This document shows, piece after piece, positions 33,735-42,439 of a stretch of DNA of 49,868 nucleotides; position 1 is the stretch's first letter, and every line of letters starts with the position of its first letter. The stretch covers positions 1 through 49,868 of the forward strand of contig NZ_AUBL01000034.1 in NCBI RefSeq assembly GCF_000429225.1, written 5' to 3'. Under the pieces are notes generated by a model. That model saw nothing but the letters and a program-made list of their open reading frames with translations, did no database searches and was not told where the DNA came from. The translations under genes and the position numbers were made by a program. This stretch comes from Actinomyces dentalis DSM 19115 (GTDB lineage Bacteria; Actinomycetota; Actinomycetes; Actinomycetales; Actinomycetaceae).

Positions 33735-34454
33735 TCAGCGGTGGTCGACCAGCCGGCTGAGCATGTCGCCCATGACCTGGATGGCGCCGACGATGAGAAC
33801 GATGAGGACGACGACGATGACCATGACGTCGGTGTCGTTGCGCCGGTAGCCGTGCTGGATGGCGAGATCGCCCAGGCCCCCGCCACCGACCGTGCCGGCC
33901 ATGGCCGTGTAGCCCAGGAGGGTGATGATGGTGACCGTGGCGGACTGGATGAGGGTCGGCAGGGCCTCGCGCACGAGGACGCCCCAGGTGATCTGGGTCC
34001 CCGAGGCGCCCATCATGAGGGCGGCCTCGACCTTGCCGTGGTCGACGTCGTTGATGGCGGTCTCGACCAGGCGGGCGTAGAAGGGGATGGCGCCGATCGT
34101 CAGGGGCACGCAGGCGGCCCCCCAGCCCAGGGAGGTCCCCACGAGGATGCGGGTCAGCGGGATGAGCGCCACCATGAGGATGATGAAGGGCATGGAGCGG
34201 CCGATGTTGACCACCTGCGAGAGGACCTCGTAGACGACGCGGTTGCGGTGCTGCCCGCGCGCGCCGGTGGTGACCAGGGCCAGGCCCAGGAAAAGGCCGA
34301 CGACGATCGTGATGAGGCCGGACACGAGCAGCATCCCGAAGGTCTCGAGGGCCGCGGGCCCGAGCTTGCGCGTAATGGCGGGGTTGAAGAACCAGGCGCC
34401 GTCCGACTTGGCCGCCAGCAGGGCGGCGCCGGTGAACAGGGTGGCAGTGCTCAT
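33735..34454 (-). CDS. metI: Methionine ABC transporter permease
   Basis: A 239-aa inner-membrane subunit with five predicted helices and the BPD permease EAA-type loop VEAALMMGASGTQITWGVLVREALPTLI. The end has the usual GGGGLGDLAIQHGYRRNDTDVM segment. Its ATG overlaps the metN stop by 4 bp, so it is coupled to the ATPase. Confidence 0.95.
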   Translation of the reverse strand: MSTATLFTGAALLAAKSDGAWFFNPAITRKLGPAALETFGMLLVSGLITIVVGLFLGLALVTTGARGQHRNRVVYEVLSQVVNIGRSMPFIILMVALIPLTRILVGTSLGWGAACVPLTIGAIPFYARLVETAINDVDHGKVEAALMMGASGTQITWGVLVREALPTLIQSATVTIITLLGYTAMAGTVGGGGLGDLAIQHGYRRNDTDVMVIVVVLIVLIVGAIQVMGDMLSRLVDHR

Positions 34455-35605
34455 GCGCGCACCTCCGCGGTGACGCCCGCGCCGGTGAGGACCGCGACCG
34501 CGGCCTCCGCCCGGTCCGCGGGGATGGTCAGGGCGAGCCGCCCCACCTGGGCCCGCCCGAGGGTCTCGAACAGGCCGCCGGCGACGTCGGCGCCCTGCTC
34601 GGCGGCCAGGGCGAGGACCCGGGCGGCGGCGGGCTGACCGGGGCGGGCGGTCAGGGCGACGTCGATGACGGCGTCGTCGGGCCCCACCGATCCGGCGGGG
34701 ACGGCGGGGGCGGGGACGAGCTCGCGGGACAGGCGGGAGGCGACGTCGGCCACGACGTCCTCGATGGGCCCGGACTCGACGACGCGGCCCGCCTCGAGCA
34801 GGCTCACGGAGTCGCACACGGCGCGCACCACGCTCATCTCGTGGGTGATGATGACGACGGTGACGCCCAGGCGGTCGCGCACGTCGCGGATGAGCTCGAG
34901 GATGGAGCGGGTGGTCTCGGGGTCGAGGGCGCTGGTGGGCTCGTCGCACAGGAGGACGGCGGGCTGGTCGGCCAGGGCTCGGGCGATGCCCACCCGCTGC
35001 TGCTGGCCGCCGGAGAGCTGGGCGGGGTAGGAGGAGCCGCGGTCGGCCAGGCCCACGAGCTCGAGCATGCGGGCCACCGTCTCGTGGCGCTCGCCCTTGG
35101 GGACGCCGGCCATGGCCAGCGGGTAGGCGATGTTCTGGGCGGCGGTGCGCTGCTCCAGGAGGTTGGCGTGCTGGAAGACCATGCCGATGGCGCGGCGGGC
35201 CTCGCGCAGCTCGCGGGCGCCCAGGGCGGTCAGGTCCTGGCTGGCCACGCGCACCTCGCCGCTCGTGGGCCGCTCCAGGGCGGTCAGGCAGCGCACGAGG
35301 GTGGACTTGCCGGCCCCGGAGGTGCCGACGACGCCGTGGACGGAGCCCGCGGGGACGTCGAGGGTGAGGCCGTCCAGGGCGCGCACCTCGCGCCCGTCGC
35401 GCAGGCGGTAGTGCTTGTGGACGTCGTGGAGCCGGATCATGGGCTCGGCGCCGGGCGGCTCGGCACCGGCGGGCTCCAGACCGTCGACGGCTGGACCGTC
35501 GGCGGGTCCCGGCCCGTCGTCGGCTGAGCGGGCGCCGTCGTCCGTCTTGACGTCAAGGGGGCCGACGCCGGGCGGCTCGGCCCGGCCCGCTGGATCTTCG
35601 CTCAC
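34451..35605 (-). CDS. metN: Methionine ABC transporter ATP-binding protein
   Basis: A 384-aa ATPase with Walker A GTSGAGKST, Q-loop VFQHANLL, signature LSGGQQQR, Walker B LLCDEPTSALD, switch His in ITHEM and a C-terminal NIL domain (ALTIPADRAEAAVAVLTGAGVTAEV) that senses methionine. The family usually starts near MIRLHDVH (ATG 35440). The longer start GTG 35605 is chosen because it has GGAGG five bases upstream and sits directly after a SAM riboswitch; the added 55 residues are low-complexity Pro/Gly/Asp. Expression of the metN-metI-metQ operon is probably repressed by SAM. Confidence 0.92.
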   Translation of the reverse strand: MSEDPAGRAEPPGVGPLDVKTDDGARSADDGPGPADGPAVDGLEPAGAEPPGAEPMIRLHDVHKHYRLRDGREVRALDGLTLDVPAGSVHGVVGTSGAGKSTLVRCLTALERPTSGEVRVASQDLTALGARELREARRAIGMVFQHANLLEQRTAAQNIAYPLAMAGVPKGERHETVARMLELVGLADRGSSYPAQLSGGQQQRVGIARALADQPAVLLCDEPTSALDPETTRSILELIRDVRDRLGVTVVIITHEMSVVRAVCDSVSLLEAGRVVESGPIEDVVADVASRLSRELVPAPAVPAGSVGPDDAVIDVALTARPGQPAAARVLALAAEQGADVAGGLFETLGRAQVGRLALTIPADRAEAAVAVLTGAGVTAEVRA

Positions 35606-35613
35606 GCACTCCT

Positions 35614-35699
35614 CCATCGATCCTGGCGGAAGCACCCTCACCGCGAAGCGGGGGTTGCTGCAACGTCGTCGAGCCAGGTCTCTCGGCTGCTCTGGATGG
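35614..35699 (-). ncRNA. SAM-I type (S-box) riboswitch upstream of metN
   Basis: The minus-strand RNA begins CCAUCCAGAG and ends GGAUCGAUGG, whose ends pair as P1. The core contains GAGAGACCUGGCUCGACGACG, GCAGCAACC and GGUGAGGGUGCU in S-box order. The closing P1 strand abuts the GGAGG of metN, so ligand binding would hide the ribosome site: translational rather than terminator control. Confidence 0.8.
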
Positions 35700-35899
35700 T
35701 CCAGGACAACGGTAGGCGGGTGCGGGCGGACGGGCAAACCCCCGCGACGGGAAGGGACGAACGTCACGCCCTCTTCCGGGCGGGGCGCCGGTCGGGGCGG
35801 AGGCCCGCCTCCGACCGCCCGTGCGACGGGCGCCGCCGGTGCGCGCCCCGCCCGCGGCGCCGGGCGCGCCGGACGAGGCTCCGGGCGGGACTGAGGTGC

Positions 35900-35905
35900 C
35901 ACAAT
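35900..35905 (+). promoter_or_regulatory. -10 box for leaderless hydrolase gene
   Basis: CACAAT, six bases, then the ATG at 35912. Confidence 0.45.
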
Positions 35906-35911
35906 CGCCCC

Positions 35912-37141
35912 ATGACCGCGCCGACGCCGCCGACCCGCCCCCAGCTCACCGCCGACATCCTGGGCGGGCCGTGGGTGGCCCGCCGGATCCCCGTGACCGA
36001 GTCCGACGCCGCCCCCGGGGCGGATCACGCCGTCCTGGTCCACCAGCGGGGGGCCGTCCCGGCGCCCGGCGCCGCCCCCCGCCACGACCGCGCCGTGCTC
36101 TACCTGCACGGCCGCAACGACTACTTCTTCCAGACCTGGCTGGCCGACGCCCTGCTGGAGGCCGGCTACGAGTTCTACGCCCTGGACCTGCGCACCTGCG
36201 GTCGGGCCGGGGCGGGCTACTGGTCCCCGCACGACGTGCGCGACCTGCGGGTCCACGACGAGGAGATCGGCGAGGCGCTGCGCATCATCCGCTCCGAGCA
36301 CGGACACGGCGCCGTCGTCCTCAACGGGCACTCCACGGGCGGCCTCCAGGCGGTCATCTGGGCGAAGGACCACCCCGGCGGCGTGGAGGCGATCACGCTC
36401 AACTCCCCCTGGCTGGACCTGAACTCCTCGGCGCTCGTGCGCTCCTACGGGTCGGCCTGGGTGGACCTGATCTCCCGCTGGGACCCCGAGCGGATCATCG
36501 ACAATCCGGACGAGTCCAGGGCCCTGCGGGCCGCGGGGCTCGAGGCGGCCGCGGCGCGGGCGGCGGAACTGCGGGGGCCAGCGGCGCGGGCGGCGGAACT
36601 GCGGGGGCCAGCGGCGCGATCGGCCGACCGGCGGACGGAGGGGGCGCCGGCTGCGCCGCCGCCGGCGGACGCGGCCCCGCGGGACCGCGCCGGGGATGCG
36701 GACGCCGACCCCGGGCCGATCGAGCTCGACATGTACGCCCGCGTCCTGCACCGCCGGTGGGGCGGGCCGTGGGACTGGGACCTGACCCTCAAGCCCTCCC
36801 CCTCCTTCCCGGTCCGGGCCGGCTTCATGGCGGGGATCCGGCGTCTGCAGCGCGAGGTCCACCACGGGCTGGGCATCGGGGAGCCCGTCCTGCTGTGCTG
36901 CTCGACGACGACGGTGGGCAGGGGCGCGAGCATCGAGCAGGCCCGCCACGGCGACCTCGTGCTCTCGGTGGAGCAGATGGTGGCCCGCGCCCCCTTCCTG
37001 GGCGACGACGTGACCGTGCGGCAGATCCCGGGCGGCGTGCACGACCTGGCCCTGTCGGACGCGGCGGCGCGCGAGGAGTACCTGGCGGCCCTCACCGGCT
37101 GGCTGGTCGCGCGGCTCGGCCGGGGGCCTGCGCGCGCGTGA
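35912..37141 (+). CDS. Alpha/beta hydrolase
   Basis: A 409-aa serine hydrolase of the lysophospholipase-like group. The oxyanion segment VLYLHGRNDYFFQTWLADALLEAGYEFYALDLR is followed by the nucleophile elbow LNGHSTGG (Ser about residue 134) and late GGVHDLALS with the likely catalytic His. The middle (about 208-262) is a low-complexity insert containing a perfect 30-bp tandem DNA duplication. The last 50 bp overlap the convergent phosphatase gene. Substrate unknown. Confidence 0.87.
   Translation: MTAPTPPTRPQLTADILGGPWVARRIPVTESDAAPGADHAVLVHQRGAVPAPGAAPRHDRAVLYLHGRNDYFFQTWLADALLEAGYEFYALDLRTCGRAGAGYWSPHDVRDLRVHDEEIGEALRIIRSEHGHGAVVLNGHSTGGLQAVIWAKDHPGGVEAITLNSPWLDLNSSALVRSYGSAWVDLISRWDPERIIDNPDESRALRAAGLEAAAARAAELRGPAARAAELRGPAARSADRRTEGAPAAPPPADAAPRDRAGDADADPGPIELDMYARVLHRRWGGPWDWDLTLKPSPSFPVRAGFMAGIRRLQREVHHGLGIGEPVLLCCSTTTVGRGASIEQARHGDLVLSVEQMVARAPFLGDDVTVRQIPGGVHDLALSDAAAREEYLAALTGWLVARLGRGPARA
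36551..36610. repeat. Perfect 30-bp tandem duplication inside hydrolase gene
   Basis: Two identical 30-bp units encode a repeated AARAAELRGP; a partial third unit follows. The in-frame length suggests slippage tolerated in a linker. Confidence 0.9.
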
Positions 37142-37811
37142 GGGTCTGCGAGCGCTCGGCGGCCAGCTCGACGAGGGCCGGGGCCAGGGCGTCGCTCACG
37201 CGCTCGACGACCTCCAGGGTGGCGGCGAAGTCCTCCATGGTCCCGTACCAGGGGTCGGGCACGTCCAGGGCTGCGGGCGGGGGCGCGCCGCGCCCGGCCG
37301 CGAACTCGACGGTGGCGGGGTCGAACTCGCGGAACAGGCGGATGCGGCCCGCCTCCGCGTCCGGGCCGTCCCCCGGGGCCGGACCGTCCCCCAGGCCCAG
37401 GCGGTCGGCCCGGCGCAGCAGCGCGTCGCGGTGGCGGGAGGTCATGGCGAGGATGAGGTCGCTGTCGACCAGCTCGGCGTCGGAGATGCGGTGGGCGCGG
37501 TGGGCGGCGATGGCGCGCGACACCGCGCGGGCGACGTCGTCGGAGCCCCGGCCGTAGCCGTGGTCGGCGAGAATGCGCCGGGCGCGGCGGTCCATGGGGT
37601 TGCCGTGCTCCTCGTCGGAGACGCCGGAGGAGGTCACCGCCACCCCGTCGACGCCGTCGTCGGGCACGCCCGCGGCGGTGAGGCGGTCGATGAGGACGAC
37701 CCGGGCCATGGCCGAGCGGCAGATATTGCCGGTGCAGACCATGGCGATGCGGTAGGGGCCGGTGGGGCTCATCGAGGCGGGCAGGTCGGTGGCGGTGATC
37801 GCGGGTGGCAC
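37092..37811 (-). CDS. Low-molecular-weight protein tyrosine phosphatase
   Basis: Cytosolic phosphatase with the CX5R loop VCTGNICRSAMA, SSGVSDEEHGNPMDRRA, and the general-acid motif DVPDPWYG. A Gly/Pro/Asp insert lies around residue 135. The protein is longer than the usual 150-160 aa because of that insert and the N-terminus. Start is uncertain: GTG 37811 is used, ATG 37772 also fits the family, and the frame is open to 37847. The C-terminus overlaps the convergent hydrolase gene by 50 bp. Confidence 0.87.
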   Translation of the reverse strand: MPPAITATDLPASMSPTGPYRIAMVCTGNICRSAMARVVLIDRLTAAGVPDDGVDGVAVTSSGVSDEEHGNPMDRRARRILADHGYGRGSDDVARAVSRAIAAHRAHRISDAELVDSDLILAMTSRHRDALLRRADRLGLGDGPAPGDGPDAEAGRIRLFREFDPATVEFAAGRGAPPPAALDVPDPWYGTMEDFAATLEVVERVSDALAPALVELAAERSQTLTRAQAPGRAARPASR

Positions 37812-38053
37812 GGGAGCAGCGTCTCGCGCCCGGCGCCGCGATTTCAAGACGGGCGGGGCGCGGAGGGGCGCAGTCCCCGCTCATGGGCGGGGCGCCCGCC
37901 TCGGCCCTGGCCGCCGGGCGCCTGGTCGAGGCAGTCCCCGCTCACGGGCGGGACGCCCGCCGCGAGCGCTGCGGGGCCCGCCCGGCGGGGCGCCGCCCGG
38001 GCCGGTGGCGGCCCCGCGGCGCGGTCCCCGCCCTGGCGGGGGAATCGGCGCGG

Positions 38054-38059
38054 CATGAT
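38054..38059 (+). promoter_or_regulatory. -10 box for leaderless TetR gene
   Basis: CATGAT, six bases (GGGCCC), then the ATG at 38066. Confidence 0.45.
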
Positions 38060-38065
38060 GGGCCC

Positions 38066-38677
38066 ATGGCACGACCCGCCCGCTTCACCGCCGACGGCAT
38101 CCTCGACGCCGCCGCCGTCGTGGCCGCGCAGCGCTGGCGCGAGGCCACCGTCGCCGACGTCGCCGCCCGGCTGGGCGCGCCGCCGGGCTCGGTCTACTAC
38201 CGCTTCGCGAACAAGGACGCCCTGTTCGGGGCCCTGTGGCTGCGGGCGGTGCGCCGCTTCCACGTCGGACTGCTGGAGGCCCTCGCCCTGCCGGACCCCG
38301 GGGCCGCGGCCTGCGAGGCGGCCGCCCACGTCCCGCGGTTCTGCCGCGACAACCGGCTCGACGCCATCGCCATGACGCTGTACCGCCGGCAGGACCTGGT
38401 CGCGCGCGTCGACGGCGAGCTGCGCCGCGACGTCGAGCACGTCAACGACGCGGTGCGGGAGGCGACGGCGGCCCTGGCCCGGGCCCGCTTCGGCCGCGCG
38501 GACCCGGACGCGCTGGCGCTGGTGGTCGTGGCGTGCCAGGAGGGCCCGTACGGGCTGGTGCGCCGCTACCTGCGCACCGACGTCGATATGCCCGCCTGGC
38601 TGGAAGACGCCATGCGCGCCTCCTGCCGGGCGATCCTCGCCCTCGGGGACGGACGCGGACCGGGCGCGCGGGGGTGA
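38066..38677 (+). CDS. TetR-family transcription regulator
   Basis: A 203-aa regulator with an N-terminal TetR helix-turn-helix (ILDAAAVVAAQRWREATVADVAARLGAPPGSVYYRFANKDALFGAL, about residues 11-55) and a C-terminal ligand domain with no recognised subfamily. No target gene is obvious; the divergent upstream gene is the tyrosine phosphatase. Confidence 0.92.
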   Translation: MARPARFTADGILDAAAVVAAQRWREATVADVAARLGAPPGSVYYRFANKDALFGALWLRAVRRFHVGLLEALALPDPGAAACEAAAHVPRFCRDNRLDAIAMTLYRRQDLVARVDGELRRDVEHVNDAVREATAALARARFGRADPDALALVVVACQEGPYGLVRRYLRTDVDMPAWLEDAMRASCRAILALGDGRGPGARG

Positions 38678-38714
38678 GCGCCCGCCTTCCGGGCGGCCGA
38701 CTCCGTCAGGGGCG

Positions 38715-38734
38715 CGCGGGCGGAGCCGCCCGCG
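38715..38734. terminator. Strong GC hairpin after TetR gene
   Basis: CGCGGGCGG and its complement separated by two bases, flanked by further partial pairing. It lies between the convergent TetR and yjdF-like genes. No T-run follows, as is common in GC-rich actinobacteria. Confidence 0.4.
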
Positions 38735-38802
38735 GCCCCTCCCCCGGCAGCGACCGGCGACGGGCGGCAGCGGCCGGCGACGGGCGGCGCCCGCGCCCCG
38801 GC

Positions 38803-39228
38803 TCAGTGCCCGCGGCGCCTGGCCCTGGCCCGGGTGCGTCTGCGGGCGCGGGCGGCCTCGCGCTCGGCCCGGCGGTCGGCGCTCGCGGTGCGGGCGGCCT
38901 GCGCCGCCCGGGCCTCGCGCTCGGCCTTGACCGCCTGCTGCGCCGTCGTGCTCGTACGCGGCCGGGCGGCCTCGCGCGCCGCGAGCCGCAGTGCCCGCTT
39001 CGGGTTGATCCGCCGCGGCTGCCCGGCCCGGGTCTCGCGCACCCGCGGGGCCCGCTCCACCCGCTCCAGCAGCTCGGATCCGTGGGCCAGGAGCCAGGCG
39101 TGGAGCTCGACGTCGGACGGCTCGGCCCCGAAGACGACCCGGGCCGCCCGCACCCGGCCAGCGTCGTGACGCTCGAGCACTCCGACCCAGAACCGGCCGT
39201 CGAAAAGAACAGTGAAGATGGTTGGCAT
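38803..39228 (-). CDS. YjdF-family protein (DUF2992)
   Basis: A 141-aa protein. The first 60 residues (FTVLFDGRFWVGVLERHDAGRVRAARVVFGAEPSDVELHAWLL) match YjdF proteins, whose genes in Firmicutes are often controlled by a riboswitch sensing azaaromatic compounds. The C-terminal half is a very Arg/Ala-rich helix (repeated EAAR/RTRAR), as in other members. ATG 39228 has TGGAGA four bases upstream. Biochemical role unknown. Confidence 0.82.
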   Translation of the reverse strand: MPTIFTVLFDGRFWVGVLERHDAGRVRAARVVFGAEPSDVELHAWLLAHGSELLERVERAPRVRETRAGQPRRINPKRALRLAAREAARPRTSTTAQQAVKAEREARAAQAARTASADRRAEREAARARRRTRARARRRGH

Positions 39229-39376
39229 TTTGTCTCCAGGTACGCCGAGGCGGACCCGGTGACGCCGGATTCTCCACGTCGGGGGCGACGGGAGCGACGA
39301 GTGCCCCGCGGGGCGCCGCCCGGACTTCCCACCGGGCCGTGCGGTTCGCGCACCAGGAACTGACGGCGCCAGGGTA
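39229..39376 (-). promoter_or_regulatory. Possible structured 5' leader of yjdF-like gene
   Basis: A TACCCT box (39376-39371, minus strand) would give a leader of about 135 nt. It contains consecutive hairpins, GTGCG/CGCAC, GCCCGG/CCGGGC around TGGGAAGT, and GCCCCGCGGGGC. It does not visibly match the known yjdF motif. Confidence 0.35.
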
Positions 39377-39403
39377 GCAGCCCGCCGACCGTCGACGTGG
39401 AGA

Positions 39404-40717
39404 TCAGGCCGAGGAGGGGGTCGACCCGGAAGACGATCCGTACCCGACCAGGGGCGGAGCGGCGGAGGCGGCGGACTGCGAGGACGGCGCGGGCGCGGGA
39501 GCGGCGGCTCCCGACGGGACTGCGGGCGCCGACGGAGCGACGGGGGCCGACGGAGCGGCGGCCTGCGGGAACGGCGCGGGCGCGGCGGCGGGCGCGAACG
39601 CGCCTCCGGCGAACCCGGGTGCCCCTCCTCCCATTATCGGAGCGGGGGCCGCGGTCATCACGGTGTACATCCGCCCGTCCGCGCCCAGGACCTGCTGCGG
39701 GACGGCGACCGGGGCGGGGGCCGCGACCATCACGGGGCCGCCGACATTGACTCCGGGAGCCGGCATCCCCGCGACGGGAGCCGGAACTCCCGCGAACCAC
39801 TGCCCCACCGATGGCGCCCCGGCCATGAGCGCGAAGACGAGGACGATGACTGCGACTATGATGCCGGGCACCATGACGGCGGGGTAGAAACGATGATAGA
39901 CATCATTCACGAGCCAGACATAATTCAGGGCGACAGCCGCGGCCCAGGAAATCGCCTGACCGGCGAGCAGGCCGGCGTAGGCGCCGCGGGAGCGCCTGGA
40001 TCGCAGCACCACGATCGCCCCGATGCCCAGAATCAGAACGATGGCGTCACAGGCGTAGACCGCCATCATCATCGGGGGGACGCCCGCCTCCATGACGCCC
40101 CTTCCGAAGAGCGGGTACCCCATGAGGGCGTGGATGACGTTGAAGAGGCCGATGGCGCCTGCCACTATGCAGTACGCCAGTGCGGCCTCGGACAGCTGGA
40201 GCGGCTTGGGCGGAATTCCCGCGCCCCCGGGCCCGCCGAGCAGGTTCATGATGAAGGCGCCGAAGAGCGCGACCGCGGTGATCACCGCGAAAATGACCGT
40301 CGTGGTGAACTCCGTGTCGCCGTCCACGGACACATAATCATTTTGTGTGATACCAATCACATATGTTGTGACATGGGGGCCGACGGAGAACAGCACGACC
40401 GCGGAGCCCGCCGCCGCCCGGTGCCGCAGGCACAGGACGAATCCCACGATGATGTACCAGATGTCCCCGAAGAGGAATTCCATTATGAAACGGGCGAGGG
40501 CGCCATCGCCGAAAAGAGGCTGGTAGGGGCTCCGGAGATACAGCGCTATGAAGTTCGTCAGGGCCAGTCCGGCGAAGACGGCGGCCATGGCCTCCACACC
40601 GGAGCCCCGCCTCGCCGGGACGGCACCCCCGCTCGGCGGCCAGCCCGGCGCGGTCGGGGGCGGGTTGTAGACGGGCGGCGTGGAGAAGTTCCCCGGTGAG
40701 ACAGTCACGGCATTCAT
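39404..40717 (-). CDS. Multi-pass membrane protein with Pro/Ala-rich tail
   Basis: A 437-aa protein. A short proline-rich N-terminus (GNFSTPPVYNPPPTAPGWPP) is followed by about seven membrane segments between residues 45 and 305, then a cytoplasmic or surface tail rich in Ala, Pro and Ser with VGGPVMVAAPAPVAVPQQVLG repeats. ATG 40717 was chosen as the start of the proline-rich segment; the frame is open to 40831. No family is recognised. Codon use includes some AT-richer patches in the membrane part. Confidence 0.72.
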   Translation of the reverse strand: MNAVTVSPGNFSTPPVYNPPPTAPGWPPSGGAVPARRGSGVEAMAAVFAGLALTNFIALYLRSPYQPLFGDGALARFIMEFLFGDIWYIIVGFVLCLRHRAAAGSAVVLFSVGPHVTTYVIGITQNDYVSVDGDTEFTTTVIFAVITAVALFGAFIMNLLGGPGGAGIPPKPLQLSEAALAYCIVAGAIGLFNVIHALMGYPLFGRGVMEAGVPPMMMAVYACDAIVLILGIGAIVVLRSRRSRGAYAGLLAGQAISWAAAVALNYVWLVNDVYHRFYPAVMVPGIIVAVIVLVFALMAGAPSVGQWFAGVPAPVAGMPAPGVNVGGPVMVAAPAPVAVPQQVLGADGRMYTVMTAAPAPIMGGGAPGFAGGAFAPAAAPAPFPQAAAPSAPVAPSAPAVPSGAAAPAPAPSSQSAASAAPPLVGYGSSSGSTPSSA

Positions 40718-40721
40718 GATC

Positions 40722-40759
40722 GCAGTACTCCCCACGACCCACAAGAGCAGTACTCCCCA
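40722..40759. promoter_or_regulatory. 13-bp direct repeats upstream of membrane protein gene
   Basis: GCAGTACTCCCCA occurs at 40722-40734 and 40747-40759, 25 bp apart, just before the ATG at 40717. Each contains the palindrome AGTACT. The placement fits a regulator site. Confidence 0.5.
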
Positions 40760-40910
40760 TGGCCGACGAGTAGCGGCGCTCCCCGGCGCGCCGTCCGGGC
40801 GGCGCTGCCCGCCGTTGCCGATGGGCGGCATCAGCCCCCGTCCCCCGTGCGCCGCCCGCGCCGGTCCCCGGGCCGGGGCCGCGGTCGGGCCCGCGGACTC
40901 GGCCCGAGGC

Positions 40911-42269
40911 TCAGGCGTCCCAGAAGTGCTCCACGTCGACGGCGCCGCCGCCCGCCTCGAAGTCCTCCCGCACGGCCCGGCGCAGATCGGCGTCGTGCAG
41001 CCAGTCCAGGGCGACGGCCGCCAGCCCGTAGGCGCCGTCGACCGCGGCGGCCTCCCCCGTGGGCGAACCGGCCGCCCGCGTCATCTCGCGGGTGTGCAGG
41101 GCGACGTCGGGGGAGTCGGCGACCCCGATGAGCGGGTGGATGCCGGGCACGCGCTGGGAGACATTGCCGAAGTCGGTCCCCGCGGCCACCGTCTCCGGCA
41201 CGACGCCGGCGGGCAGCGGGTCGCGGCCGCGCTCGCGCTGGGAGCGGACCCAGGCGGCCGTGAGCGGGCCGTTGGCGCGCACCGGCATCTCGTTGGTGTA
41301 GTCGGGGACGATGATGCGCACGCCCGTGCCGCTCATGAGGGCGGCCCCGCGCAGGACGTCCTCCACGCGCCCCACCAGGTCCTTGAGGGTCTCGGGGTAC
41401 TTCGAGCGGACCATGAGGGACAGCTCGGCGCGCTCGGGGATGATGTTGGCGACCTCCCCGCCGTCGACGACGACGGCGTGGACGCGGTCCCACGGCAGGA
41501 TCTGCTGGCGCAGCAGGCCGATCCCGCTCAAGGCGAGAGTGGCGGCGTCCAGGGCGTTGCGGCCCATGAAGGGCTGGGAGGCGGCGTGCGCGGGCACGCC
41601 CGTGAACACGGCGCGCATGCGGCGCACGCCCAGCCAGACCTGGTCGGCGACGTCGCGGGCGTAGGCGTGGGTCTGGATGGCGGCGTCGACGCCGTCGAGC
41701 ATGCCGGCCCGGACCAGGCGCTCCTTGGCGGTGTCGCACTCCTCGGCGGGGGTGGTCTGGAGGATGACGCGGCCGGGCGGGGCCGACTCCGCCCACTGCC
41801 CGCGCCGGGCGAGGTCGGCCAGGGCGAGGAAGGCGCCCACGGAATTGGCGCACATGACGTTGTGCCCGCAGCCGTGGCCGATGCCGGGCAGGGCGTCGAA
41901 CTCGGCCAGGACGGCGATGGCGGGGGCGCCCGCCGGGCCGATCTCGGCGCGCAGGGCCGTGTCCATGCCGTAGACGCCGACCTCGGGCTCGATGCCGCAC
42001 TCGCGCAGGAGGCCGGCGACGGCGGCGGCCGCGCGGTGCTCGTGGTAGCCGACCTCGGGGTGGGCGTGGATGTCGCGGGACAGGGCCGCGATCCGCGGCG
42101 CGAGCCCGGCCAGGGACCGGGCGAGCGCCGCGCGCAGGCGGGGCGGGGCGCCGTCGGACTCGGCCAGGACGGCGGCGGGGCCGACGACGCCGGCCCGGAC
42201 GGCGGTCTCGGCGGCCATGCGCGCCTGGACGGCGCGGGAGGGCTCGGTGGGGCGGGTGAGGTCGCGCAC
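40911..42269 (-). CDS. M20-family amidohydrolase (AbgB-like peptidase)
   Basis: A 452-aa metal-dependent amidohydrolase of the M20D group, related to p-aminobenzoyl-glutamate hydrolase subunits. Metal-site motifs are GHGCGHNVM and TPAEECD, with HAYARD and a dimerisation domain containing FTGVPAHAASQPFMGRNALDAATLA, then a late HTREM. Start GTG 42269 is supported by CATGAT six bases upstream. No partner AbgA-like gene is adjacent. Confidence 0.9.
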   Translation of the reverse strand: MRDLTRPTEPSRAVQARMAAETAVRAGVVGPAAVLAESDGAPPRLRAALARSLAGLAPRIAALSRDIHAHPEVGYHEHRAAAAVAGLLRECGIEPEVGVYGMDTALRAEIGPAGAPAIAVLAEFDALPGIGHGCGHNVMCANSVGAFLALADLARRGQWAESAPPGRVILQTTPAEECDTAKERLVRAGMLDGVDAAIQTHAYARDVADQVWLGVRRMRAVFTGVPAHAASQPFMGRNALDAATLALSGIGLLRQQILPWDRVHAVVVDGGEVANIIPERAELSLMVRSKYPETLKDLVGRVEDVLRGAALMSGTGVRIIVPDYTNEMPVRANGPLTAAWVRSQRERGRDPLPAGVVPETVAAGTDFGNVSQRVPGIHPLIGVADSPDVALHTREMTRAAGSPTGEAAAVDGAYGLAAVALDWLHDADLRRAVREDFEAGGGAVDVEHFWDA

Positions 42270-42275
42270 GGGGCC

Positions 42276-42281
42276 ATCATG
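42276..42281 (-). promoter_or_regulatory. -10 box for leaderless M20 gene
   Basis: CATGAT on the minus strand, six bases (GGCCCC), then the GTG at 42269. Confidence 0.45.
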
Positions 42282-42426
42282 CCCCGCCCCGGACGGCCAC
42301 GGGCGCCGCGGCTTCATCTGGCGGCCGTCCCAGCGGACGTCGCCGCCCCCGGTCCGAGTCCTCACCGCCGGAGACGAGGCGCCCGGGCGGGCGGGGAGAA
42401 CACGATCCGCCGCACGCCGCCTGAGC

Positions 42427-42432
42427 CATACT
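42427..42432 (+). promoter_or_regulatory. -10 box for membrane propeller gene
   Basis: CATACT, seven bases, then the ATG at 42440. Confidence 0.45.
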
Positions 42433-42439
42433 TGAGGGC

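Noticed and set aside
39229-39376. Known yjdF aptamer upstream of the YjdF-family gene
   Set aside because: The hairpins do not visibly match the conserved core of that motif; kept only as an unclassified leader.
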